A DNA stretch of 12,771 nucleotides. Source: an uncultured Rikenellaceae bacterium. Its GTDB lineage: Bacteria; Bacteroidota; Bacteroidia; Bacteroidales; Rikenellaceae. How positions within the stretch are numbered: position 1 is the stretch's first letter; each line of letters starts with the position of its first letter. Shown one piece after another: positions 1 through 8,330 of the stretch. Both the position numbers and the translations under genes were made by a program. Where the stretch lies: contig CAMQVM010000020.1 of NCBI GenBank assembly GCA_947038135.1, positions 1 through 12,771 on the forward strand, given 5' to 3'. The notes beneath the pieces are model-generated. The model worked only from the letters and a program-made list of their open reading frames with translations. It was not told where the DNA came from and searched no databases.

Positions 1-49
1 ATCTACACTAATCTTAACACTCTTTCCCTACACGACGCTCTTCCGATCT
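1..49 (+). other. Untrimmed Illumina TruSeq adapter (not genomic)
   Basis: The contig opens with the P5-side TruSeq adapter. Bases 1-8 (ATCTACAC) are the tail of the flow-cell primer, 9-16 (TAATCTTA) match the TruSeq HT i5 index known as D506, and 17-49 are the read-1 sequencing primer site ending in CTTCCGATCT. Genomic sequence can only begin at about base 50. It is a library artefact that survived into the assembly, so the left contig edge rests on adapter-bearing reads. Confidence 0.98.
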
Positions 50-146
50 TGTTATATTTGAAGGCAAATAAAAAGGTAAATATACACAATATTAAAAAAA
101 ACTGTTAAACAACAATAATAAATTTTCATTAAACAGAGTTTTTTTG

Positions 147-154
147 TAACTTTG
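147..154 (+). promoter_or_regulatory. Predicted -7 promoter box for ileS
   Basis: TAACTTTG matches the Bacteroidota housekeeping -7 consensus TAnnTTTG. It lies 24 bases before the ileS ATG, which would give a short leader. I see no convincing -33 element. A second match, TATATTTG at 53-60, lies further upstream beside the adapter junction and is less convincing. The rest of 50-178 is AT-rich with no gene visible. Confidence 0.65.
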
Positions 155-178
155 TACATTGTAAAAATTAATATAATC

Positions 179-3100
179 ATGAGCGGTAAATTTAAAGAAT
201 ACAAGGGGCTGAACCTACCATTAATAGGTAGTGAGCTTCTTGATACATGGATCAAAGAGGATACTTTTAATAAAAGTATAAAACTTAGAGAGGGTAAACC
301 TACATTTGTTTTCTACGAGGGACCACCCTCGGCTAATGGTAAACCAGGTATTCACCATGTGATGGCACGTACCTTAAAAGATGTTTTTTGCCGTTACAAA
401 ACACAAAAGGCTACCTTGTAAATCGTAAGGCGGGCTGGGATACCCATGGGCTTCCAGTGGAGCTTGGTGTAGAGCAAAAGCTAGGTATCACAAAAGAGGA
501 TATTGGCTCAAAGGTATCTATTAAGGAGTATAACGACGCTTGTCGTTCAGAGGTTATGACCTACACAGATATGTGGAAGTCGCTTACCGAGAAGATGGGC
601 TACTGGGTGAATATGGATGATCCATATATTACCTATGACAATAAATATATTGAGACACTATGGTGGATGCTAAAAGAGCTATTCTCTAAAAACCTACTAT
701 ATAAAGGTTTCACTATTCAACCATTTTCACCAGCAGCAGGAACAGGGCTCTCAAACCATGAGCTGAACCAACCAGGCTGCTACCGTGATGTTAAAGATAC
801 AACTTGTATCGCACAATTTAAGGTTGTAAGAGATAAGAAGAGCGAAGAGTTATTCAACGGTGTAGAGGGTGAGCTATATTTCTTAGCTTGGACTACCACA
901 CCATGGACACTACCATCAAATACAGCACTTTGTGTTGGTCCTAACATAAAATACACAAAAGTTAAGAGCTACAACCCATACACTGGTGAGCAAGAGAGCA
1001 TTATAATGGCTAAAGAGTTAGTAACATCTCTTTTTCCAGAAAAAAATAGCGAGCTAGCTTTTGACGAGTATACTGTAGGAGCTAAAAATATTCCTTTTGT
1101 AATAATGGAAGAGTATTTAGGCAATGACCTTAAAGATGTTAGATATGAGCAGCTTATACCTTGGGTAAAGCCTGACGGTGATGCTTTTAGAGTTATTACT
1201 GGCGATTTTGTAACCACTGAAGATGGTACAGGTATAGTGCATATTGCTCCTACATTTGGTGCAGATGACGACCGTGTAGCAAAAACAGCAGATATAGCAC
1301 CTCTACTACTGCTTGACAAGGCAGGAAAGAGTGTTCCGATGGTTGACCGCACAGGTAAATTTTTCCTTTTAGAAGATTTAGATAGTGAGTTTGTAGCTAA
1401 GTTTATAGATACCAAGAAATACAACGAGTATGCAGGGCGTTTTGTAAAGAATGCCTACGACACTACCCTAACAGAGGGTGATGCTACACTAGATGTAGAT
1501 ATTTGTGTTATGCTAAAGATGCAAAACCTTGTATTTAAGATAGAGAAGCATACCCATAGCTACCCACACTGCTGGCGTACTGATAAGCCAGTGTTATACT
1601 ACCCACTAGACTCATGGTTTGTAAAGACAACAGCTTTTAAAGATGAACTTATAGAGCTTAACAAAACAATAAACTGGAAACCAGCAAGCACTGGTAGTGG
1701 TCGTTTTGGCAAGTGGCTAGAGAACCTAGTAGACTGGAACTTATCACGCTCACGTTATTGGGGTACACCTTTACCGATATGGGCTAATGAAGACTACACT
1801 GAGCTAAAGTGTATCGGTTCGGTTGAAGAGCTAAACAACGAAATAGAGAAGAGCATAAAGGCAGGTAAAATGACAAGCAACCCACTAAACGGGTTTGCAG
1901 CAGGTGATTTTACTAAGGAGAACTACGAAAAGTTTGATCTTCACCGCCCTTATGTAGATGATATAATATTAGTATCTGACAGCGGACAGACAATGACCAG
2001 AGAGAAAGACCTTATAGATGTATGGTTTGACTCAGGAGCAATGCCTTACGCACAAGCACACTACCCTTTTGAGATCACCCCAGAGGAGTTTGACAAGGTT
2101 TACCCTGCCGACTTCATAGCTGAGGGAGTTGACCAAACACGTGGTTGGTTCTTTACTCTTCATGCATTATCAACAATGCTATTTGGCAAGGTGTCGTTTA
2201 AAAACATCATTTCAAATGGCTTAGTGTTAGATAAAAAGGGTAATAAAATGAGTAAGCGTTTAGGTAATGGTGTAGATCCATTTGAGGTGATTGACACTTA
2301 TGGACCTGATGCAGTACGTATGTATATGATGTCTAACTCACAGCCATGGGACAACCTGCGATTTGATATTGAGGGTGTTGATGAGATGCGCCGTAAGTTT
2401 TTTGGTACTCTATACAACACTTATAGCTTTTTTGTTCTATATGCAAATGTTGATGGTTTTACAGGTAAAGAGCAACAGATAGCAATTGAGGAGCGCCCAG
2501 AGATTGACCGCTGGATAATATCGCTTCTTAACACACTAGTTAAAGATGTAGATAGCTCACTTACAGCATACGACCCTACTCCAGCAGCTCGTGCAATAGC
2601 CGACTTTGTAGGTGAAAACCTATCTAACTGGTATGTACGCCTTAACCGCAAGCGTTTTTGGGGTGGTGAAATGTCGATTGATAAGTTAGCAGCCTACCAA
2701 ACACTATATACTTGCCTTGAGACAATTGCGAAGATAACAGCTCCATTTGCTCCATTTATATGCGATAAGATCTACCAAGACCTTAATGCAATGAGCGGAA
2801 ACTCAACGGCGGCATCTGTTCACCTAACAGACTTTCCAGAGGCGAACATAGACCTTATAGATAAAGAGCTAGAGAAGCGTATGGCGATATCTCAACGTGT
2901 ATCATCGATGGTACTAGCACTTCGACGTAAAGTGAAAATTAAGGTTCGCCAGCCACTACATAAAATTATGGTTCCTATTCTTGATGCCTCTATAAAAAGA
3001 GATATCGAGATGGTTAAAAACCTTATTTTATCAGAGGTGAATGTTAAGAACATAGAGTATATTGAAGATACAACAGGCATAATGACAAAGTCTATAAAGC

Positions 3101-3606
3101 CTAACTTTAAGGTTTTAGGACCCAAGTACAGTACTTTAATGAAGCAGATAGGTGCAGAGGTAGCTAAATTTACCCAGCAAGATATCGCAGACCTTGAGAG
3201 TAACGATAAGATTGATGTTACGATTAATGGCGAAGTATTGACTCTTACACCTGAAGATTTTACTATCACCACACAAGATATGCCAGGTTGGTTAGTGGCA
3301 TCTGAAGGTAAGCTTACTGTAGCTCTTGATATAACATTATCTGAGGAGCTTCGCAGAGAGGGTATCGCTAGAGAGTTTGTTAACCGTATTCAAAATATCC
3401 GTAAAGAGTCGGGCTTTGATGTAACAGATAAAATAACTGTTACGATAGAGGCTAACGCACTTATTGATGAGGCAATAGCTGACTTTAGTGACTACATTGC
3501 TACACAAACACTTGCAGTATCTGTCAACTGTGTTGATAAGCTTGAGGGTGGTATTGAGGTAGTGATGGACGAAAACAGCTTTAATATATCTGTTGTTAAG
3601 GCTTAG
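179..3606 (+). CDS. ileS: Isoleucyl-tRNA synthetase, type 2, with an apparent 1-bp frameshift
   Basis: Cytoplasmic enzyme that charges tRNA-Ile with isoleucine and hydrolyses mischarged valine. With one base restored near 407-410 the product is about 1142 residues, normal for Bacteroidota. Visible parts: a class I signature variant GIHH at residues 57-60, the CP1 editing domain with WTTTPWT (238-244) and GTG...GADDDR (350-366), KMSKR at 690-694, an anticodon-binding helical domain, and a C-terminal extension with RREGIAREFVNRIQ. The eukaryote-like form marks it as IleS2. The ATG at 179 follows the -7 box closely. As written, the ATG frame stops at 421 after 80 residues. The second frame lacks the GIHH motif and has only a TTG near its beginning, so neither piece could work alone. 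Because the gene is essential and the remaining 1065 codons are intact, I favour a sequence error over a true pseudogene. Confidence 0.95.
405..410 (+). other. Frameshift site in ileS (one G apparently missing)
   Basis: The ATG frame reads CAA AAG GCT ACC TTG TAA, ending in a stop. The conserved protein continues as K-G-Y-L-V-N-R-K, which needs CAA AAG GGC TAC CTT GTA. One G is lacking in the run AAAAGG(G). Re-reading base 409 by a -1 slip on AAG would give the same protein, but the context A CAA AAG is not a canonical X XXY YYZ heptamer. Confidence 0.9.
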
Positions 3607-3637
3607 TTAAGGCTTATTAATGCTTGGTTAATGCTAG
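3595..3637 (+). repeat. 11-bp tandem repeat across the ileS stop codon
   Basis: Two perfect adjacent copies of GTTAAGGCTTA occupy 3595-3605 and 3606-3616. Two degenerate copies follow, at 3616-3626 and 3627-3637. The first copy supplies the last two codons and most of the TAG stop of ileS. It looks like replication slippage. Confidence 0.75.
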
Positions 3638-3671
3638 CTTAGTTTAGGTTAACCGTACAATAAAACAGTAT

Positions 3672-3707
3672 AAATGGTATTTAGCATAAATTTTCTAAAT
3701 ACCATTT
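3672..3707 (+). terminator. AT-rich hairpin downstream of ileS
   Basis: A perfect 13-bp inverted repeat, AAATGGTATTTAG (3672-3684) and CTAAATACCATTT (3695-3707), encloses a 10-base loop. It lies between ileS and the downstream hexosaminidase gene in the same orientation. No strong T-run follows, so termination may be partial. No TAnnTTTG box was found between the hairpin and 3777. Confidence 0.5.
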
Positions 3708-3776
3708 GTTATATATACAAACTTTTCCTCTGCAACAAATTATAACACTAGTTAAAATCAATTAAAATATCATCAC

Positions 3777-6107
3777 ATGAAAAAACAGACAAATTTATTT
3801 ACTGTGTGTGTAGCAACACTTCTGCTTACGGGGTGTTACACTCCTAAAGAGAATAAGACCTACAACGAGGGTATAAACATTATTCCTACCCCAAACTCTA
3901 TGGTGGCCAGCGAAGGACGATTCTTTCTATCATCATCTACAAGCATCATCACCAAAGGTGAGGGAGCAAAAGAGGTGGCAAAACATTTCACTAATAAGAT
4001 AAACACCTCTACTGGCTACAACCTTACTCAAACCGAGGGTGAGGCGAAAGAGAACGCTATAAACATCTCTGTAAACTCATCGTTAAATATGGGCGACGAA
4101 GCATACACGCTAGATGTTGTAGCCGACAGAGTTACTATTACAGCTAAAACTTCTACAGGTGCATTTTACGCTATGCAGAGTTTTATGCAGCTTTTACCAG
4201 CTGAAATTGAGAGCACAAAAGTTATTGAGTATATCGACTGGAGCGCTCCAGCCGTAGCAATTAAAGACTCTCCACGTTTTCAGTACCGAGGGTTAATGAT
4301 GGATGTTACACGCCACTTTTTTGATGTTAAGCAGGTAAAACGTCACCTTGATGTATTAGCAATGTTTAAGATCAACACTTTTCACTGGCACCTTACTGAG
4401 GACCAACTATGGACAATAGAGATTGAGAAGTACCCTATGCTAACAACTATCGGAGCTAACCGCAAAGAGGGTGATGGCACTTACCACCAAGGGTTCTACA
4501 CTAAGGCAGACCTTAAAGATGTTGTGGCATACGCTACATCGCTACATATTGAGGTTATACCTGAAATAGAGATGCCTGGTCATGCACTAGCAGCTCTTTC
4601 AGCATATCCAGAGTACTCATGTACTGGAGGACCTTTTGAAATTCGTAATGTATGGGGTGTAGAGCCTGATGTATATTGCGCAGGTAAGGAGGCAACTTTT
4701 GAGTTTCTTGAAGATGTATTAGAAGAGGTGATACCTATATTTCCTAGTGAGTATATCCATATCGGCGGCGACGAGTGTCCTAAAGATAGATGGAAAGAGT
4801 GTCCAGACTGTAAAGTACGTATGAGAGCTGAAGGTTTGAAAGATACTCATGAGCTTCAAAGCTACTTCATAAAGCGTATGGAGAAATTTATCAACTCAAA
4901 AGGTAAGAAAATTATCGGCTGGGACGAAATTTTAGAGGGAGGAATAGCTCCAAATGCAACTATCATGTCGTGGAGAGGTGAGCAAGGTGGTATCGAGTCT
5001 GCTAATAAAGGGCACGATGTTATCATGTCGCCAAACAGCCACATGTATATAGATCATTATCAAGGTGCTACAAGTGTTGAGCCTCCTGCAATTGGCGGGT
5101 ACCTACCACTTGAAAAGTGCTACTCGTACGACCCAATACCTAAAGATATACAAGCCGATAAAGCTCACCATGTTCTTGGTGTACAAGCTAATATGTGGGC
5201 TGAGTATCTTTACACTTACGATCAACAAGAGTATATGATTTATCCTCGTATTTTAGCTGTTGCTGAGGTGGGCTGGACAAACTTGGATCTTAAAGATTTC
5301 AGCGACTTCAACCGCCGAATCAACAACGCTTATGTACGTTTAGACCTACACAAAATAAACTATCATATACCTATGCCTGAAGGTGGCATAGCTGACTATA
5401 TAGCCTTTACAGACAACTATACTTTAGAGCTTTCAAACACTCGTAACCTTCCAATGGTTTACACTATTAATGGACGTAACCCAAATGCTAATGGCATTCG
5501 TTACAGCGGTCCAATTACAGTATCTGAAAACACTATTATAAAGGTGGCTACTCTACTTCCATCTGCTAAAATAAGCAAGATACGCACTATCAAGCTTACA
5601 AAAGAGACTCTAGCTCCTGCATTCACAGGCATTACAGAGCCAGGTATAACTGTATTAAAAGCTAACGGTTACCATGCTGACCGTGCTGCTTATGCAAATG
5701 CTACGTTTGCTGCACCAGTTGTGCTTTTAGATTTCGACAAGACAGCAGACTACAAAACTCCTACTGTTGAGATATATGAGGGTTATGTAGATCTTCCAGA
5801 AGATGGTGTTTATAAGTTTATCTGTGAGCAGTCGGAGCTATATATAGATGATGTATTAGTTATTGACAATGACAACAAATCAGGACGTAACATGAAAAGT
5901 GCTAGCTCGAAAGCATTGGCTAAAGGCAAGCATAAATTCAAGATGGTGATGAACAATATTAACTTTGCTGGATTTCCAAACTCTTGGTATGCAACAACGT
6001 TCTATATTCAAGCCCCATCTCAAGATAAGGTTACTAAGGTAGATCCTACAACTTTGAGCCATACACCTCTTGCTTCTGAGTTTGTTGATGTAGCGGTAGA
6101 GATGTAA
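3777..6107 (+). CDS. GH20 beta-N-acetylhexosaminidase lipoprotein
   Basis: Exo-acting glycosidase that removes terminal beta-linked GlcNAc or GalNAc, probably from host or microbial glycans at the cell envelope. The 776-residue product starts with a lipoprotein signal peptide ending in LLTGC, with lipidated Cys20. A GH20 N-terminal (GH20b) domain of roughly 120 residues precedes the catalytic barrel. The barrel shows FHWHLTED (202-209), VIPEIEMPGH, the catalytic pair Asp332-Glu333 in GGDE, GWDEIL and MWAEYL. Substrate-assisted catalysis through the N-acetyl group is known for the family. After the barrel there is a chitobiase C-terminal-like segment (YTINGR...YSGPI) and then a PA14-like module (GYVDLPEDGVYKF...LYIDDVLVIDN), which may bind glycan. 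No SusC/SusD pair or other glycosidase lies nearby, so it appears to be a stand-alone enzyme. The exact substrate cannot be read from the sequence. Confidence 0.95.
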   Translation: MKKQTNLFTVCVATLLLTGCYTPKENKTYNEGINIIPTPNSMVASEGRFFLSSSTSIITKGEGAKEVAKHFTNKINTSTGYNLTQTEGEAKENAINISVNSSLNMGDEAYTLDVVADRVTITAKTSTGAFYAMQSFMQLLPAEIESTKVIEYIDWSAPAVAIKDSPRFQYRGLMMDVTRHFFDVKQVKRHLDVLAMFKINTFHWHLTEDQLWTIEIEKYPMLTTIGANRKEGDGTYHQGFYTKADLKDVVAYATSLHIEVIPEIEMPGHALAALSAYPEYSCTGGPFEIRNVWGVEPDVYCAGKEATFEFLEDVLEEVIPIFPSEYIHIGGDECPKDRWKECPDCKVRMRAEGLKDTHELQSYFIKRMEKFINSKGKKIIGWDEILEGGIAPNATIMSWRGEQGGIESANKGHDVIMSPNSHMYIDHYQGATSVEPPAIGGYLPLEKCYSYDPIPKDIQADKAHHVLGVQANMWAEYLYTYDQQEYMIYPRILAVAEVGWTNLDLKDFSDFNRRINNAYVRLDLHKINYHIPMPEGGIADYIAFTDNYTLELSNTRNLPMVYTINGRNPNANGIRYSGPITVSENTIIKVATLLPSAKISKIRTIKLTKETLAPAFTGITEPGITVLKANGYHADRAAYANATFAAPVVLLDFDKTADYKTPTVEIYEGYVDLPEDGVYKFICEQSELYIDDVLVIDNDNKSGRNMKSASSKALAKGKHKFKMVMNNINFAGFPNSWYATTFYIQAPSQDKVTKVDPTTLSHTPLASEFVDVAVEM

Positions 6108-6132
6108 TATAACAGTTCCATATTTTTTACAA

Positions 6133-6180
6133 AAAAAAAGAAGATACTTAGAATATAAATTCTAAGTATCTTCTTTTTTT
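6133..6180. terminator. Strong bidirectional terminator hairpin
   Basis: A perfect 22-bp stem (6133-6154 with 6159-6180) closes a 4-base loop. The arms end in an A-run on the left and a T-run on the right, so transcripts from either strand would finish in a U-rich tail. It sits just after the hexosaminidase stop and ends two bases before the next promoter box. Confidence 0.9.
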
Positions 6181-6182
6181 GC

Positions 6183-6190
6183 TATCTTTG
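6183..6190 (+). promoter_or_regulatory. Predicted -7 promoter box for the DUF5690-cytidylyltransferase operon
   Basis: TATCTTTG matches TAnnTTTG perfectly. The start codon lies 48 bases downstream. The position expected for a -33 element falls inside the terminator stem, so terminator and promoter share DNA. Confidence 0.75.
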
Positions 6191-6238
6191 CAAATTAATT
6201 ACTTAAAACTACAATATTAATTTAACCAATTTATTTAA

Positions 6239-7519
6239 ATGTCGATAAAAAACAGATTAGAAAAAAGCACAATATTCTTAACAATATACGCCTCATCTTT
6301 TATATTTTTTATATATACAATAATGTATGCTTACAGAAAACCTTTTGCGGTGGGCATTTATCAGGGCGACACTGTATTTGGCATTGATGGTAAAATAGCA
6401 TTTATATTGGCTCAAATAGTAGGATATGCACTCTCTAAATTTATAGGTATCAGAGTACTGCCACAAGTTTCACCAAACCGAAGGAAATATATTATAATAT
6501 TATGTATATTTACATCATGGATATCTCTGCTAGGATTTGCCACACTTCCACCCAGCCTAAAGGTGCTATCTATGTTTATCAACGGGCTGCCGCTTGGTGT
6601 GATATGGGGGCTGATAATGTCCTATATGGAGGGACGAAAGATAAGCGAAATACTCAATGTAGGGCTTAGTGTAACATTTATAATATCGTCGGGCATAGTA
6701 AAAAGCTTCGCAATATATGTTATGAACACCTTTTCTATAACTGAGTACTGGACTCCATTTGTAGTTGGTGCATTTTGTTTTATACCTTTGGTGGTATCGG
6801 TATATATGCTTGATCTGATACCAAACCCATCAGAAGAGGATGTAAAGCTACGCACCAAGCGATCTCCAATGACAAAAAAAGAACAGATTGATTTCTTCAA
6901 AAAACTTGCCTTCGGAATTATAGCCTTAGTGCTATTTTACGGAACTCTAACAGTGTTCAGAGAGCTTAGGGACTCTTTCTCTGCTGACTTTTGGATGGAG
7001 ATGGGTGAGTATGACACAGCGATATTTACAACTACTGAGCTACCAATAGCTATTATACTAACACTGCTACTTGGTAGTATAGCTTTTGTGAAAAACAACC
7101 ACCGAGCACTGAATATACTATATGCCTATGGTTTAATTGGTGGCTGTATAATGCTTATATCTACTATATTATACTATCACAACTTAATCTCACCTATATT
7201 ATGGATGATAGTATCGGGCACAGGACTATATATGGGTTATATACCATTTTCTTTTATCATCGAGCGACTCGTTGCATCGTTAAAGGTGGTTAGCACCACT
7301 GTATTTGTAGTATATATAGGCGATGCTGTTGGCTACTTTGGATGTGCAGGTGTATTTATGGTTAAAAATTTCTCTACAATAAATATATCATGGAATGAAG
7401 TGATGATATACACCTCTTTTTGTGTAAGTATCGTAGCTATAATTTCGATAATTGCCACCTACTTCTATTTTGAGAAACAATTTAAGACACAAGCATTTTT
7501 AGATAACAAAATAAACTAA
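6239..7519 (+). CDS. DUF5690 family membrane protein, MFS-like transporter
   Basis: The 426-residue product is an integral inner-membrane protein with about 12 hydrophobic helices (roughly 14-32, 52-76, 84-103, 107-127, 140-163, 172-193, 222-240, 261-283, 291-312, 318-340, 350-375 and 388-412) and a charged central loop near 197-221, the usual MFS 6+6 layout. I recognise it as DUF5690, whose substrate is not established to my knowledge. By eye, YAYRKPF (residues 30-36) followed by GYALSKFIG resembles the first helices of GlpT/UhpT organophosphate antiporters. Arg241 and Arg244 in VFRELRD, at the start of the second half, resemble the GlpT helix-7 arginine region. This suggests uptake of a phosphorylated or phosphonate compound, but it is inference. 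The stop codon overlaps the next gene's ATG (TAATG), so the two are translationally coupled. Its own -7 box lies 48 bp upstream. A permease for a different substrate is equally possible. Confidence 0.85.
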   Translation: MSIKNRLEKSTIFLTIYASSFIFFIYTIMYAYRKPFAVGIYQGDTVFGIDGKIAFILAQIVGYALSKFIGIRVLPQVSPNRRKYIIILCIFTSWISLLGFATLPPSLKVLSMFINGLPLGVIWGLIMSYMEGRKISEILNVGLSVTFIISSGIVKSFAIYVMNTFSITEYWTPFVVGAFCFIPLVVSVYMLDLIPNPSEEDVKLRTKRSPMTKKEQIDFFKKLAFGIIALVLFYGTLTVFRELRDSFSADFWMEMGEYDTAIFTTTELPIAIILTLLLGSIAFVKNNHRALNILYAYGLIGGCIMLISTILYYHNLISPILWMIVSGTGLYMGYIPFSFIIERLVASLKVVSTTVFVVYIGDAVGYFGCAGVFMVKNFSTINISWNEVMIYTSFCVSIVAIISIIATYFYFEKQFKTQAFLDNKIN

Positions 7520-8244
7520 TGAATATGACCAGAATAAAAACAGCTGTAATTCTTGCGGCAGGCTTAGGAACACGTTTTGAAAACATGACTAAAGAGATAC
7601 CTAAATCATTTATATGCGTTAATGGTATATCAATGATAGAACGCTCAGTAGAGAACCTTATCGCAGCAGGTATAGAGCGCATAATAATAGGAACAGGTTA
7701 CCGAAATGACTATTTTGAAGCATTAAAAAGCACCTATCCACAAATAGAGACCTGCGACAACCCTCTTTACGCATCTACAAATAGCATGTGGACATTGAAT
7801 ATATGTAAAGAGATAGTTGGAGATGATGACTTTTTACTTTTAGAGTCAGATATAATTTACGAAAAAAGAGCTCTTGATATAATGATTGATAGCGAGCTGT
7901 CAAATATAATTCTTGTTTCAGACGTGTTGAAATTTCAAGATCAATACTATGTAGAGTGCGATGCTAATTTCAACCTTACAGGGTGCTCGGTCGATAAAGA
8001 CACCTTAGATGTATATGGTGAAATGGTGGGTATATTTAAAATTAGCTCTTCGATGTATAGCTTGACAAACAGATATTTTGAGAGCATAAAAGAGCAGAAT
8101 CCAAAAATAGGTTATGAATTCTGCCTTTTAAAGATCGCTAAAAGTAAGCTGCCAATTGCAACCCTCAAAATTGAAGGGCTTCAGTGGTATGAAATAGATA
8201 GTAAAGATGACCTTGATTATGCTGAGAAGAACATCTGTTTATAA
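7519..8244 (+). CDS. LicC/PntC-like CTP:phospho-headgroup cytidylyltransferase
   Basis: Cytoplasmic nucleotidyltransferase of 241 residues. It has the nucleotide-binding loop LAAGLGTR (12-19), followed by KEIPKSF with Lys29, then STNSMWTL (87-93 region), the metal-binding LLLESD with Asp111, and a C-terminal YEIDS with Asp227, all typical of LicC-type enzymes. Relatives attach CMP to phosphocholine or to 2-aminoethylphosphonate (PntC), giving an activated headgroup for transfer to glycans. Which headgroup is used here cannot be decided from the sequence. The ATG at 7519 overlaps the upstream stop by one base, and a second ATG at 7525 is an alternative start just before the conserved first strand. 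Coupling to the DUF5690 transporter and a convergent licD gene fit a decoration pathway. A sugar-1-phosphate nucleotidyltransferase is the less likely alternative. Confidence 0.88.
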   Translation: MNMTRIKTAVILAAGLGTRFENMTKEIPKSFICVNGISMIERSVENLIAAGIERIIIGTGYRNDYFEALKSTYPQIETCDNPLYASTNSMWTLNICKEIVGDDDFLLLESDIIYEKRALDIMIDSELSNIILVSDVLKFQDQYYVECDANFNLTGCSVDKDTLDVYGEMVGIFKISSSMYSLTNRYFESIKEQNPKIGYEFCLLKIAKSKLPIATLKIEGLQWYEIDSKDDLDYAEKNICL

Positions 8245-8273
8245 CAATTATCAGCAACCTTGGCTACTTATTA

Positions 8274-8330
8274 GTTTTTGAAATTGGTTTTTTTGAAATT
8301 GGGTTTTTGAAATTGGGTTTTTGAAATTTA
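8274..8330. repeat. Four-copy tandem repeat between convergent genes
   Basis: Four units of about 13-16 bp with core TTTTTGAAATT run through the gap between the cytidylyltransferase and licD stops: 8275-8287, 8288-8303, 8304-8317 and 8318-8330. The unit length varies mainly through the T-run and G-run. The last unit contains the licD stop codon (TTA on the plus strand at 8328-8330). No hairpin terminator is seen between these converging genes. Confidence 0.85.

Noticed and set aside
401..412. Programmed -1 ribosomal frameshift in ileS
   Set aside because: The slip site A CAA AAG is not a canonical X XXY YYZ heptamer, no stimulatory hairpin or internal Shine-Dalgarno was evident, and ileS is not known to be recoded. 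A missing base is simpler.
969..1424. Minus-strand open frame of 151 codons inside ileS
   Set aside because: It overlaps a strongly conserved synthetase region, has no recognisable domain and low-complexity serine-rich content typical of an antisense shadow.
3607..3776. Promoter for the hexosaminidase gene
   Set aside because: The only candidate, TACCATTTG, has the wrong spacing for TAnnTTTG. I could not support a box, although the hairpin suggests a separate transcript.
8274..8330. lic1-like translational phase variation by tetranucleotide repeats
   Set aside because: The units are about 14 bp, not tetranucleotides, and lie at or after stop codons, so copy change would not switch a start or reading frame.
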